Below the pieces are notes generated by a model, which was not told where the DNA came from, searched no databases, and saw nothing but the letters and a program-made list of their open reading frames with translations. Source: Cristatella mucedo (lineage: Eukaryota > Bryozoa > Phylactolaemata > Cristatellidae). From it: a stretch of DNA of 64,000 nucleotides. How positions within the stretch are numbered: the stretch's first letter is position 1; the number at the start of each line of letters is the position of its first letter. Shown one piece after another: positions 28,501-42,700 of the stretch. Where the stretch lies: positions 5,388,501 through 5,452,500 of the forward strand of contig WPIO01000003.1 of NCBI GenBank assembly GCA_009760855.2, given 5' to 3'. Both the position numbers and the translations under genes were made by a program.

Positions 28501-30617
28501 ACACGGGCAGCTTGAGCACACAAGCGTGACTGGAGCAAGCAGCCCAGCCCCCACAAAGGCCATGCCCATACGCCTTCGACACGGCTGGTGTCATTCCAAA
28601 CTGCTGCTGACACTATAGCTAACGGCATTCTTCAGATTTTGGGCACGGCAATTGCCAAGCAGCCAGTCTTTGATCACTCATCAAGCCAGATTGTAACAGC
28701 CCACGCAGTTTCGGAATGCGGCCGAACAATCGATGACCTGCTATCTCAGGGTCATTGTATTTTCCAACCTATTTCAAGTAATTAAAACAGAAAAGCACTT
28801 CCTTTCAAAAAATTTTAATTTTCAGCTTATAGAAAAACAGCCGGCTATAACTTCATTTGGTGCATGGTAGAATAACTTGAAAGAAAAGTGACCAGATGAC
28901 TGGTCAGGGTTCATTGGCATTTTTCCAATGATCTAATCGAGGCAGCCGAACCATCTTGACTCAATCAGAGATCAATCCTTTTGATTACTTGACATTATTT
29001 TCGGAATTTTCATATTATTGCTCCTTTTTCAATGCTATCGTTCGAGAACCTTGAAAATTAAAAACATAACACGTGTAATGTAAGCAGTACATTTTTCAAA
29101 TGAATGATTGACCAGTGTTTTCCTGCTTTGAGACTGAATCCGAAAATGAATTTCGGCTCGAGCGAGAAATGATTCCACAACCTCCGGATTACCGGTCTAG
29201 TCCTTTAACCGATCCGGACTACTCCTATTACAGCGGCATCTAACACGAGGCTTTAAGGGATAACTAAAGCGTGAGCTTTAAATTTCGGCTGCTTATTTAC
29301 TTGAGCTGAATGTCAATGATTTGCTTGAATGAATTTATACATTTTAAGTAGTAAATTTGGCGAGAAGGTGAATCCAATATGTCTGCCGTAGTCGGCTCCG
29401 AGGCAGAGTATCAGGCACTGCCTGCCTTGGCCTTGACAGGTGATTCATGAGACATTATCGGGTTGCCAAGGACGCGGCAGCCGATTTCTCATATGGGTTT
29501 CTACTATTTGCCTGGACCCGGTGACACACTCTCTGGCTGTGTGCTAAAGCAGCCAAATTTTTATTTATAACTACGCATATCCATTCTCACAGTAATTCGG
29601 GATTGGCTCAAGTACGGACATAGATATTTAATGCAGAGACTCGTTAACAGGAGTTGTACCTTTAAGCAGCTGTGTAACAGGAGCTCTCAAAGGTATCAAA
29701 CGCACGAGATGGGTATATCTCGGATGACAAGAAGTGAGAAGGGTTCTTCAGTCCGTGTTTTGGAGGGATAGCTTACTTTCCCCAGCTGTGGTCGGCTGAT
29801 GTATCTGGTTCAGCCAGGCGTGACTAAAAGCAGTAGGTACCCACGTGGACCAAAGGCCTGACAGTTGCTTTGAGCATAGTCGATTTGACAAATAGCCATT
29901 GGCCCTACGGTGGTTAGGAATAAATTGGGTAGGAAGACCCTTTGAAATATAGTTGATCAGGAGAAGACAGAAAAGTCGCCACGTGGAGTCAATGAATAGA
30001 GAACAGCCGCTAGCCGACCGCGCCCACATCGCCTCGCTGTTTGCTCGCCGCCGGTGGAGCTGCTGACGGGGCGGGGGAGGGAGAGGAGCAAAGCAATAGA
30101 GAGGGGAATGATATATATATATATATATATATATACATATGTGTGTCTGTGTGTGTGTGTGTGTATGTGTGTGTGTGCGCGTGTGTGTGTGTATCTGGAT
30201 CTGGAACTGAGCAAAGCCACAAAGACCACGCTGGCGTTATGCAGGCGAGTTTAAGATAGCACACTCAACGCCTTGACAGCCTTCGGTACGCATTATGGCG
30301 AGAGCCCGAGTAAAGAATCGGACTTATAAGGAGACTGCTCATTCACGCCACCTGCTAACTGTGGGACCCTGTGCATGGGCGCATGCCTGGTCGAGGTCAG
30401 GATGAGGGGGGTTAGCCCGAGCTGCTAGCTGCCGATCCGCCATCGCTCAGTAGCCACCCGGTAGCACCATTGGGCATAGTTGAAAAGACAGTAGTGGTCT
30501 GGTGCGTACATCTGCTTACAAGCTTGCCGATTGCCTGAGTGCCATTGACCCAGATGGTCTGATCAAATTAAGAATCAAACAGTCCAACCGCTAAATGTAT
30601 AGTAAATACAGAGGCGG

Positions 30618-30712
<95 letters not shown>

Positions 30713-33700
30713 CAGACGCAAGCTCGGCCATCGGTCGCACCTTACAGGCTACTAACAGGCACACCGAATAAACTGTAGCCAAAAGACCCCCTCATTGGGG
30801 GCCATGTTAAGTTTTCTTAGGTCTTGCATGCCGCACCACACCAACATCTTGAAAGGCTGCTTTAGCGACACGCTAGCGATTTGGTGCGCTTGTGCATAGC
30901 AGCCTAGATGAGTGACAGGCAGTCTTCAAGTAACCATCCGCCAATACCCTCCAACGCTCAGTTCTCTGGTAGACTCCTCTGGAGTTATTATCTAATAATT
31001 CTTTATTAAATCTTGCTGTGAGCGACGTTTCGGACATTCATTAATTCCTGCATACGATATTAGGGAGAGGCAGTCAGGAATGCTCGTTGCAAGGGCGAAG
31101 CAAAAAGAGCATTTAGCATACGACAAGTCACTTTCCCGATCGCAAACGAGTGATGTAATCAGCGACTCACGTTTGCACTCGCTCCTGCCGTCGCCTTCAT
31201 AGCCGGCTTTGCAGTGGCATTTACGAACTTTGTCCACAAGCAAACAATCGCTATGTTCAGCGCATTCAATCAGTGTTGCCTTTAGCTGCCCATCTGGCAA
31301 GCACTCTATCTCAGCCGAGCACGTGCTATCAATCCATTTGGAGCCGACCTGTTGAATGTGCGAAAATTCAGAAGTAATTAATCGCTCAGCAGAGAAAGCA
31401 GTCGACACTTATGCAATCTGGCGCCATCTTTTATAAATTTTGTAATGCACAGGTAGATGTCCGATAGATTCCAAGTAGATGCCGCTACTTGGTATCTAGA
31501 TGCCACGTTTTCGAGCCAATAGGACCGCATGATCTCTGAGCTTGGAATCAAAGCGAAGTTGGCAGGCGTATGCAATAATTAAATACTTCGAAATTTCAAT
31601 GGAAATCGATGTAAACCAACATACTAATGCGAATATTATATTTTCTCGTGTTACTGCGTTTCCTTTCCAGCATATAAAAGTATATAGGAAGAGATTTAGT
31701 TCTACTCGGAAGATGTAAAAAGGTTTTTTCATTTTTCTACTGCTTCTAAGACCAAGAAATGATGGACGACGCCATGTTATGTGTCTTTTACGTCCTCTCT
31801 CACCAATAAAGAAGTTGCTTTTTCAAAAAAAATTCTAAAAGCCCGATGCCTCCTGCCATAGATTAATACGGGACTAATTTATCATAAGCGGCTTATCGAC
31901 AATTTGCATAATCAATTGCTGGACTCGTACAGCTTGTTCGCTTGTGTTCTTTTCTTAGCAGTACTTAACGTCTAGTCATGTGAAATAAATCATTAGAAGC
32001 CTGAAATAACCTTTGAGTCTTCGGCAGAGCAGTCAACTGAATACCCATACCCGTACCCACATCCATACCCACCCCTACCAATTGGTACTGGGTGGGCGTG
32101 GGCGGCGTCTATGATCTTGTGGGTGAGCGTGGGTGGTTATTGGCTGGCCTCATATAAATCCAACTTAAGGAAGCCTTTGGGAGTTCAAATGCTCAAGTCT
32201 GCTAACAGTTCTTACTGAATCAAACGCAGGCGGAGTTGTGTATGAAATTCAAACGCCCGAGTCTGCCATAAGTTCGAATAAAAATTGCCAAATACTTCCG
32301 AATTACGGTGAAGGTCAAAGCCACAAAGATCAAGTACGAGCCGAAGAAGAAGCGGTTAATTAGGACATGCTTCCGTATGTGATCCGAGACAACGTCCCTC
32401 GAAAGAATTAGACAATGTGGATATGGATATGGGTATGAGTGGTCCGGTGACCGAGCTTCTGAGTGATGGGTGGACGTGGGTGGGCAGGACCGGTGCGCTT
32501 CAGCAATCGTTGCCCATGGGTACTCACCCAAATAGCAATTGAGTGCTGTGGCTCTCCGGGTCATAGATATTCTCTTAGCAAAAGGCTCGTATGTTTTGGA
32601 TAAAATTGCTCACTCTTCACATATCTACATGTTTGCTGCGTTAGAATTATTCAAGTATTTTCTGGAAAAAAATCTGATTTATTAGCTGCACTCAATCAGA
32701 ATCAAGACTTTTTTCTCAACGAAATTTATTTTGTATTAGCATTTATTCGTTAACTGGTCATCTATCTCGATTGATTTTAGGGAAATTTGTTCACGTTTTA
32801 AGTAGTATTGGTGGCGTAACTCATCTAGGCAGTCTTTGGGTGACTAGGTTTTACCGAGTCTCTTCAATTTTTGCTTATTTTCACATATCTATGCGCCGGT
32901 GTACCAGCAATCTCGTATTTCACTACATAGCTTTAACTGAATGGCATTGTACAAGGCTTTCGCACTAAGTATTTGCCATTGTCAATTGCAAAACTTTATT
33001 AAAATGTCTCCTGTGTCAATATAAGAAAATTATTGAACAATAGTGTACCTTGAAAGTATTGCTTACAAAGACTTAAAGGTGAACAAAGTAGCTACACTTC
33101 AAAATTCACAGGCGCCTAGCAACCTTATGTCGCTTGTATTGCTCTTAATTTTAAAATACCTGAAAGTATTTTGCACGAGTATACATAACTCCTCGCTTCT
33201 TTGAAAGTTTGATTCCTATAATTGGCGTACGTATTGTTTGGCTGCTATGCAAACAAAGCTCTGTCATTCCAATCGGCAGGTATTTTCTTCCTTACATAAA
33301 TTGCTTATTCAGCCATTGCTTGCCTGACCAGTACAATACACTAGCATACGGGTAATGGTATAATATATTTCTCCAGTATATCTCTAGACTGATTAGGGTC
33401 CAACAAACTATCAGTCTGCAGCGATCAGTAAGACAATCTTACAAGCAAAGTAAACTTACCGGGTAAAGCAGCCCTGCGCCATACGTGCAACCACAAATGT
33501 TTTGCTCCACACAAGCAGAGCCATTCCAGAATGTTTCCAAAGGACACTCGCAGCGGTCAGTGTAAATGGGCTGACTACAAGCCAAGCTGGGTGAGCACTC
33601 GCTGAATCTGTTATCTTTGCAGGACTTTATGCAAGATGTAGTATTTCTCGTATAGCTTGATCCTTCAGGGCAAGTCAGAGTGTTGGCTACAATTCCGAGC

Positions 33701-36700
33701 AAGGTATCATAAGATATATACACAGGCTTCTGTGTAATCTAAATTTTAAACCACGGGCTCCGTGAAGCTTTTAGCTGTAATATTTGAGTTCACAGCACGT
33801 GCGTTTATCATGAGATATCTGCTACAAAATAATAAAAATTGAACGTTATGGTACACTAGGTAAAGCAATAGCTTTTCATGATCTCGGTTCCGAGGTCGTG
33901 GATTCGAGTTCTGCAACGATCAATGTTGTATTGCCGCTGCAAGCGGTGGTGATAGCCGTAAAGGCATTTCTGTCGCTATACAAAAGAGGCTGTTGCATCA
34001 GTTAGGGATTTTCTGTAGCGGTAGTTACCTGAGAGTGTATGCCTGAACCTACGGCAGTGCCTCGGCCTAACTGTCTCTGTAAGCTGCTAATGGCTGGGGC
34101 CCCCGACCATCGCTAGCCAATCAGAGCTCAGCGTTCCTGCTAATGAGCACGAGCCTAGACGCTAGTCAAGAGTAACTCAGCAAGCCTGAATCGCAGAAGA
34201 CAAACTGTTCTGTCAGAGTTAACTTCTAACTTGAGTTAATAATACAGAGTTTTTGAGTACTGTTAGGTACGAGTAGTCTCGAAAGTCGTTAGGTCTACAG
34301 CAAGATGTACATCTACCCACAACAATAGTAACAACGAGGCAACTTAAGTATAATGAAAACCCGAATCGATAAATGATGGTATAGTCGTAACAATAATAAA
34401 TATTGGTAAGGATGATCTCGTATCGTTGAAAATGAGTTGTAACTACTTCCCGGAAAATGATTGGCTCATACCATTTTTGCAGCAAAGTTTTTAAATGAGC
34501 ACAGAGAAGCAATAGTCTACTTCAAGCTCCTCGATTTCCCGATTCTTTAAGGTTTTTGATGATATCAAACACCAGAAAATTTCAGATTTGATTAGTTTTA
34601 AACTCTTAATTTTTCTACATAATTTTAAGTTCTTAAATTATTCCTTACGGCGAATTTAAGTCACAGTGAGACTAGTAGTAGCTAAGGTTCACCGAGGTTT
34701 CTACATGCGATATGGCGACCTTAGTAATGTCTAGCAAAAAGAGCTCGTCTCCTGAAGACCCTATACATCATCTCTGTGGTCTTCACTTTTGGAGCAACTT
34801 AGCTGTGCCATAACCAAGATTTTTAATGCTTCTTTGGGAAAAGGGGTCGTCCCAAGTCTTTTAAATCGGGAATTGTTAGACCTATACTTAAAAAGCCTGG
34901 ATTAGATACAGAGGTCCTTGCAAATTATCGCCCAGTTTCTCCTCTTCCTTTCTTGTCAAAGATTCTTGAAAAAAATGTTGCTACGCAGCCGGTTGAACAT
35001 ATTAAGAAGAATGAAAAGTCAGAAACATTTGAATCAGGGTTCAAGAGGCACAACTCCACTGAAACAGCTCTCCTCCGTGTTGACAATGACATTCTACTTA
35101 GTAACGATGACGGGAATGTCACCACCCTAGCTCTACTAGATCTGTCTGCTGCCTTCGACATCATTGATCACAATATTTTCTGCTTGAACGATTGAGAGCA
35201 ACAATCGGTCTGGCCAACCAAGTACTGGCGTTGTTTAAATCGTACTTGTCTGATCGTGTTCCATCCGTGTCGTGTGGGGGTCAGGTCTCACACACGAGAA
35301 GGGTCACCTGTGGAGTCCCTCAAGGGCCTGTACTCGGTCCCTTGCTGTTCTCCATTTATACACAACCTCTGGGAAAAGTGATTAAGGCCCGTGGAATAGG
35401 ATATCACTTCTATGCTGATGATACTCAGTTGTATTTGTCATTCGAACCGTCGGAATCTGCTGCAACAACTGAGAAACTGAATGCTTACGTGGCCGACATT
35501 AGATCCTGGATGTCGGAGAACTTCTTGAAATTAAATTACGATGAAACCAACCTGCTGCTCATAGGGCACCTTAAGCGTGCTGCTTGCTTAAAGGCTTTGC
35601 TTTTCTAATATGTGATGCTATTGTGCGACCGTCTCTACGTGCTAGAAATGTAGGTGTCGTTTTCAACAGCTGCTTTAATTTGTAAAAATTTCTTCAGAAA
35701 GCTGCTTCTACAGCCCTCACGTCTGATCCATATCCGAAATTAGAATCTGCCTGCCACAGTTGCTTGAAAAAAATTAACTTTAACTAAAAGCTCCTTAGTT
35801 CTGTCTCGGCTTGATTATTGTAATTCCCATTTGGCTCGGCTTGCAAAAAAGCAACTAGGCCACTGCAGCTTACTCTGAATATGGCTGCAAGGCTAGTTTT
35901 CAAGTCTCAGAAGTTTGAGCACGCGTCTCCTTTGTTTAAAGAGCTAGGATGGATGCCGGTTGAGCAACGGATACAGAGCAAAGTTCTTACGCTGACCCAC
36001 AAGGCCCGCCACGGCTTGGCTCCTTCGTACCTAGCTGAAGTGCTGCACCAGTTTCAGCCTGTTCGCGCCCCCAGGTCCTACGTGGACGGTAAATTAGCTG
36101 TCCCATTCCTCCGCTTAAAGACCTTTGGCGACAGAAGCTTTAGCTCTGCAGGTCCTAGACTGTGGAACTCGCTTCCACAATTCTTACGCAACGATAACTA
36201 CTCTCCTGCTGCCAACTGTGGCTCATCCTGTTTAGTGGTCCTGAGCTGCTACTTCCATGCTACTCACTACCTCAACTGCTCTCCTGACTCTGCTGTGCTT
36301 CTCACTTTCTCGATGTTGCGTGCGACGAAGTCGGTTGGCTACCGAATGCGTACCAAAAGCTGCTTAAGCTGTGAATGCGCTATACCAAACTCTCCTGCGT
36401 AACACCCACATGGCCTTTATGACTTCGTGGAGTTACAGACGGAGATATTACATTACATTACGTAAGATGGCTGCCATTACAGACGTCACTTGTTTGAGCA
36501 CCTAGATGAGATGCAGATATAAAAACTGAGCTACTGAATGACACTTTAAAATAAAACGTGCAGTGTTTCAAAAATTTTACATTTCCACTACTTGAGTGGG
36601 CTAGCTGCACTGCAAGAGACATCATGTTATTCATATTGTTTGTTTATCAAGCATGATATTACTCAGCATTCAATTGCATTTCCCTTTGCAGCAAATGTAA

Positions 36701-36745
36701 AGCGCCTAGAAAGAGATTAAGTTTTTGAGGGCACTTTATCAAGTG

Positions 36746-36788
<43 letters not shown>

Positions 36789-39700
36789 AGAGTCTCCACT
36801 AAAGATGAAACTAGTAAAGACTTAGGGATCTCCTTTCCACCAGAGGCTGGTCTTCCTGTAATCAGAAACAGCCCGATTTTATTATCTGAGTTTATATTTG
36901 ATTAGCTGCGACGCTCTTTCCCGGCGGCGGCTGGGTAAAGGGCTTCGTTATTCTCGCTAATCTTTTGAAAACAGTATCTTAACAATCCGGAGCCGTGGGG
37001 CAGCTCTCAGGCAGTCGAAAGATTGGAGGCCGCGCCATCTCGCTTTTCTACTCAATAGTGCAAGCATTGACTCTACATTCCGACTTATGAGCGCCATCTG
37101 AACCCAACCTACTGCCTCAAGCAAATTAATTCACTCGCTTTTATGGCAACTGCAATCTATTTTTATTAAAGCTCATTGATTTGAATGGTTTTTAAATCGG
37201 CTAGAACGAAGAGCTGCGGTACGCACGCTGAATAAGTTAGTTTATAGAAAGGGCCAAATAACGACTGAGCAAGCCGTTTGTTCCACTTTTCGCAACTGCA
37301 CATTGCTACTTACAGCACGTTTCCTCGTTTTCTTCAAGCCTTTCGGGCGAAGGTACACCTCTTTCGGAGCACTGCGCTGCCAGAGCTTCAGCGAGTCGGC
37401 AGGCCACGCCGTTACCGTCATTCGCTTCACAGTAGCAGCTCTCTGGCTCGTCAGGCGTACAGGCGCTACCCTCGGCGTCGTCTGGGCAGCTTGCGCACAC
37501 GTCGTCCAGGCAGAACTGGTAAAACAAATTCACAAGTTTGCCATAGGACTTGGCGCATGACGCAAATCTTTGGGTATTTGTCGAATTAAACCGATGGCAT
37601 GATGACTTTTCCGCTTTTGAACATGGTGCGTTGCTGATCAAACCATGGGTAGGCGGAGAAGCGCAGTTTCTTGAAAATGAAATTGTACTAGATATCAGTA
37701 ACACCATTACGTACGATTAAATCAGCACGCTCATGCCAGCGTTGCGCAGCAGCCACGCCAAGGCCTCAGAAAACAGCCACGCCAAAGTCTCAGATGGATA
37801 TTGACCGTGCTTTCGCTGGCGTTTACCTGTCCGTGAGATCTGGAATGAACCAATCAGACTTTAACCTGTTAGAAAAGTCGTTGCTCGCGTCTCCGTCGTA
37901 ATTCCCGCAAAGACCACACATGAACGATCGAAAAGATTCTGGAACCCGAACCATGACGAAACCTGATTCGGTAACTGTCAGAGTGACGTTACCAGAAAGC
38001 ATTGCCATCTCAATGCCACGTGGTACCCTTTGAATCTTGAATTTGCATTTGTATTCATAAGAATTGACTAATAATCCTTCACTCTAAAATGAAATGTGAG
38101 ATAGTTCGACTTTTTTTTTGTTCGGTTGACCTGCACGCAAGCTTGACACCACGCTAAAAAAACACCAAAAAACCAAGGAGAAATTTGCTCGAAAAAAAAT
38201 TATTCCCAGAGATGGTTGACGAATACATATCAAGCACAGCAATAAAAAGCTGTATCGAATGGGACATCGGTGTAGAACTTCTACCATTACCACTTCAATA
38301 TTGGTTCGTTAGCAGTTGCGATATCTTACATTTCAGTGTACTGCCGAATGTTTCTTGGTAAAAACTGACAGGCGCTTCTGATGTTCACCCAGAGGTTATT
38401 TTATATTTAAGACAGAAAGTATTAATTGCTATACCTTTTGTTTTATTGTCCTCAAACTATTGACGAGAACAATCTTGAACTTTAAAGGCTGACGCGGAAA
38501 GATCTGACTACTCTTGTGATTTATCCGCTAAAACTGTGGTGAATCAGCTGACCAACACGTTACTTGTCTTTGGGTTAAGAGCACGGAGTGAAAATTGTAT
38601 GGAAAGATTTGTGGTCTACAAAAAGTCAAGGTGATCTCAACAGAACTTGAATCGCTAGCCGCCATCTAGCTGTCTATTCGCCGGGCGGCTTTGCAGAAAG
38701 CTATCAACGTATCGACTTCACGTAATTTTCAGCGCGTTAAAAAATAAAAGCTGTGCATTATCTCGGTCTCACCCCAACGGACAGCGCTTGCAAGTTTTTC
38801 TTTTTTACGGAGACTTTATCACTTAGCACGTCACGCCATCTTTGCACTCCGGTACGCAGCCCTTTCAGGTGGAAATGAGGCGGTAAACTCTGCCTTTAGC
38901 CGAACGTCGTTGTTGGTTTCTGCGAGCCAAGAGGTCTTAAGTTACGTTATCTGGCTGTAACTAGCAAAGAGCACATCGACCTCTCACTTCATTAACGTTA
39001 CCTACATCGCACAGCATCGGCAGCGCGCCGCCGCCGAGTCTTTGCTGAACGCTACCGTACGCCAGGTTTTCCCAGAGACCTTTGAAATTAAAAATTGCCG
39101 TAGAAGAACCTAGTCTCTTCCTCTGCACATCGCATGCACTGAAAAGAAATCATCTGTGCTGATTAGTGGCATTGGCTATGGCCACTTTCTTCGTGTTTGC
39201 GCAAACGAGTGAAGGGCAATTCGCTATAAAAATGCAAAGGCCTCTAGAAATAGGTAAACTTCCAACTTCGCTACGAATGCTGGCTGACGAGTGTACTTTT
39301 CTGGCCTGGCTTTGATCAACATCTAAGAATGGCACTCGATAAAATTTGGGCGCCTGAGAAGTTCTACGCTAGGAAAAAATGAGACGCCAGACATTCCCTT
39401 TGCTAGTGTTAGAAATTCTACGAAAGGCTTAAAATACACATCGGTTGCCACACACTCTTGCTGAGCGCCCAGAGGAATTCCAGAATCTGCCGCAGCGTTT
39501 AGCTCGGCAGCTCACCAACTACCTAATATGAGTCAAATGGTAGTAGAGATCGTACACGAATAGCCGGTTGTGAACCTGCGGGCTTGGGGTGCTAGTTCGG
39601 CCGTCGTTCTCCCAGAGGTTAAGCTGCTCGCCCCGACCGAGGTCAAGTTACTGAATTTGATGGCCGATTTTGTCGGCTCAAATTCTTTGGCATATGCAAA

Positions 39701-42700
39701 GCGCCTGGATGCTGCATCTGCTAAACGTTTCCCAAACTAGCTGCAGATGGACGAGTGGCATTCTTGACAGGCGTTAGTTCTTTTTCCTTTCAGCCCAGTA
39801 CCTACAGAGATATGCGGCTACATTTGCCTGTGCCAGCGAAATTTGCTCGAGCTCTGTGTTATCCAAGACACATCCTGAACCAACACAAAAGAATACTAGG
39901 TTCGCTAGGATTTGCTAAGCTTGAGCCACGCACGCTGATCAGCAGTCTCGGATGTTCTCACACCGTCCTGAGTTAACTAGGGCCACCTAACCTGCCACCT
40001 GCATTGAGAGACGTACCGCGCAGATATTCTTGCCGATTTGGGCTAGAATCATGGAAGCCAGCGACCGCCATGCAAGAAGCCTCTCGTGACAATTAATGCC
40101 TATATTTTTAATTATAATAATAATACGCTTTCTTAGCACCCGAAGAGAACCTAATCTCTTTATAAGCATTTTTATATGCTCTTACAAGGAGCAGGTACGT
40201 TTTTAGCTTTTTAGATACTATAAAGGTCCGGGTAAGCCGTGAAGTCGGGATTGAGTTCCAGGCTTTCAGAGTATTCGAACTCAAGGCATGGTTTCCAAAG
40301 GATTTGAGGTTCGTACGAGGTACAGCTAAACTGCTTGAGTCAGTAAAACAGGCGGTACGTGGCCCTAGCGTGCGGGGAATACAGTCAACTCCGCTTGCTC
40401 GGGCCGGCAAATGGCTATTCTTATAGGCGGGATATTTCCATTTGCGGAGTGATACTGTAGCTAGAGTAAATCGGGTACTCTGAACTGCTATTCTTATAAG
40501 CGGAGTATTCCTATACTCGATGGTCTTGTACGCGGAGTCGATTGTAGTTCTGATAGGTATGCTGCAGTCAGAGAATGGAGGAACCTAAAAGTAAGTAACT
40601 GAACCTTGAAGTCTATACGCTGCTGTGCATTGAGAGCCCGCTCAGGTCGGCGAGAAACGAAGGGATGAAGCTATTCTTCGGGTAGTGTAAATGCACTCTC
40701 AGCTTAGTACACGCAGCTTAGCTATGCGGCCTATTTGATTAGCCCGTCAGCAGCAGCTCAAGTTCGCGAAAGCTAGAAGAGGAAACTTCTGGAGGTTAGC
40801 CTACTAGATATACAAGCAGTGGCAAATTAATCCTCGCAGTGCTGCGGCTGCAGCAGCTGTGGCTGCTCCTCCGTTCGGCTAGAAAGAGAACTTGTACTGT
40901 GATAGGCACGCAGGAGTTGCACGAAGCACGTGAAAATATTTATTGACAGCCTAAAAACCAAAACGTACTTCGTTAGTATGTACTCGTTTAGCGGGGCGTT
41001 ACCTCACAGTTATTTTTGCATGACCTCCCTTATGTTTCCAGGCACATAGGTCTCTTGCTACTGCGGTGTCTCTTCAGCTGTAAAACATTCCGCGGAGCGT
41101 AAATTTTACTGAAAGGTTCGGGTACTAATGTAGGCCAAATACCCTGCCTCGGCCGTCTGATGATATCGTCACGGAAATGGGTCGTGCGTTCGGATCAGGA
41201 GACGCAGAGGCACGACTCAGCTGCGACACTGCACCGGATTTGTTCAAACCCTACTGAACTAAAGCTACTGTCGGTCAAGCAAGCTCGATTTGAAAGCCTA
41301 AATACACTGCTTGGGTGGTCAATATATTTGGCTGCGACATGATGACCCTAAGCGCACTTTCAGGCCAGAAAATGAATTATTTGACTGATTCATTTGTAGC
41401 ACAGCCCTCAACTGGGTACCCATACCTAATCCTCCCGGTATAGAGAGCGACCTCAGGCGACTTTAAGTGCGGTGTGAACCTTTACCTGACTTCCCCGTGA
41501 TACCTTTGGGTATTCCGCTGCTATCTTCGCTGCGACCGTTCATTAGCTGTTATCAGATATGCTACTCAAAACAGGACCAGCATGGCATAAGGTGCGATGT
41601 CGCTATAAATCAATAATTACCGACGGTCTTTCATCGGCAGGTAAGTAAAAAGCTCCCTGCATCCTACGTTCGCCCTATCGACAGCTCAGCTATCAAACCC
41701 ATAACCGGAAGTTTAAAGCACTGACTAGCACTCGTTGCGGTAGAAGCTCATTGCTGTGCCTCAGCACTTTGTGAAAAGTCAACCGGTGACCGTGACTAAG
41801 ATCCGATTTAAATCTGAAGGATATACATGCCTAACAGAATGCAACTGACTTTAATCGGCGTCACGCAGTTGCTGGACAGCTTCTTAAATTACGCCTGTTA
41901 AATTTCCTCGCTAAAAGCCGAGCGGTTACTCATGCCCGACCAGGTTATCAATGAGAAGCTAGATGTTATTCGGCTTACCGAAACGTGGATGACGCCCTCC
42001 CTCGGTAGCTGTACATTGTAGACCACCCCAACCGTGTCCTCATTCATTCAGTCCATGAGTTCTGGCAAGGTCGGTAGCGGGTTGCTATTGTTGTTCGTAA
42101 ATCCTTTGGCCATAAAAAATGCGGTTTTTCCGCATGGGTCATCGTTTAAATCAGCTGAAATCAGATCTTCATCAAAGACAGTGCCTTTCACTGATGTGAT
42201 AAACCGACCTCCAAGTGTTCTAATTTTGTTTGTAGAGGCGTTTCAGAGTTCCTCGCTAAAATATGAATGCGTAAAAAGCGGTTACTGATTGCAGGAGACT
42301 TCAATATTCACGTTGTAAACCTTAGCGACAGCTAAGTCAGCTCATTTCTTGGCTTTCTGGACAGCTTTCATTTGTTGCAACACGTTAATCATACTTGTCC
42401 CGTCGGTGGCCATATCATAGACCTCGTCAACACTAAGGATGTATGCCCCATTGACCTTGTTCAGCGCCCGCTGACCCTCTCAGATCATTGTTCGATCTTG
42501 TTTAGTGTTCTCGATTCGTGTATTTACAAGGTAATGTCGAGTTTTTTCTGCGAAGAAACTTAAAAAGCATTGACCTAGACGAATTTTTTAATTTATATGT
42601 GAGGCAGGTCTTCTTGATATGCACCCAGACTATACCCACAGCCTTGGTACCCTCACTGATGCAGTGAACACGACACTTTGCTTGAACGCCGGTTTAAGAA

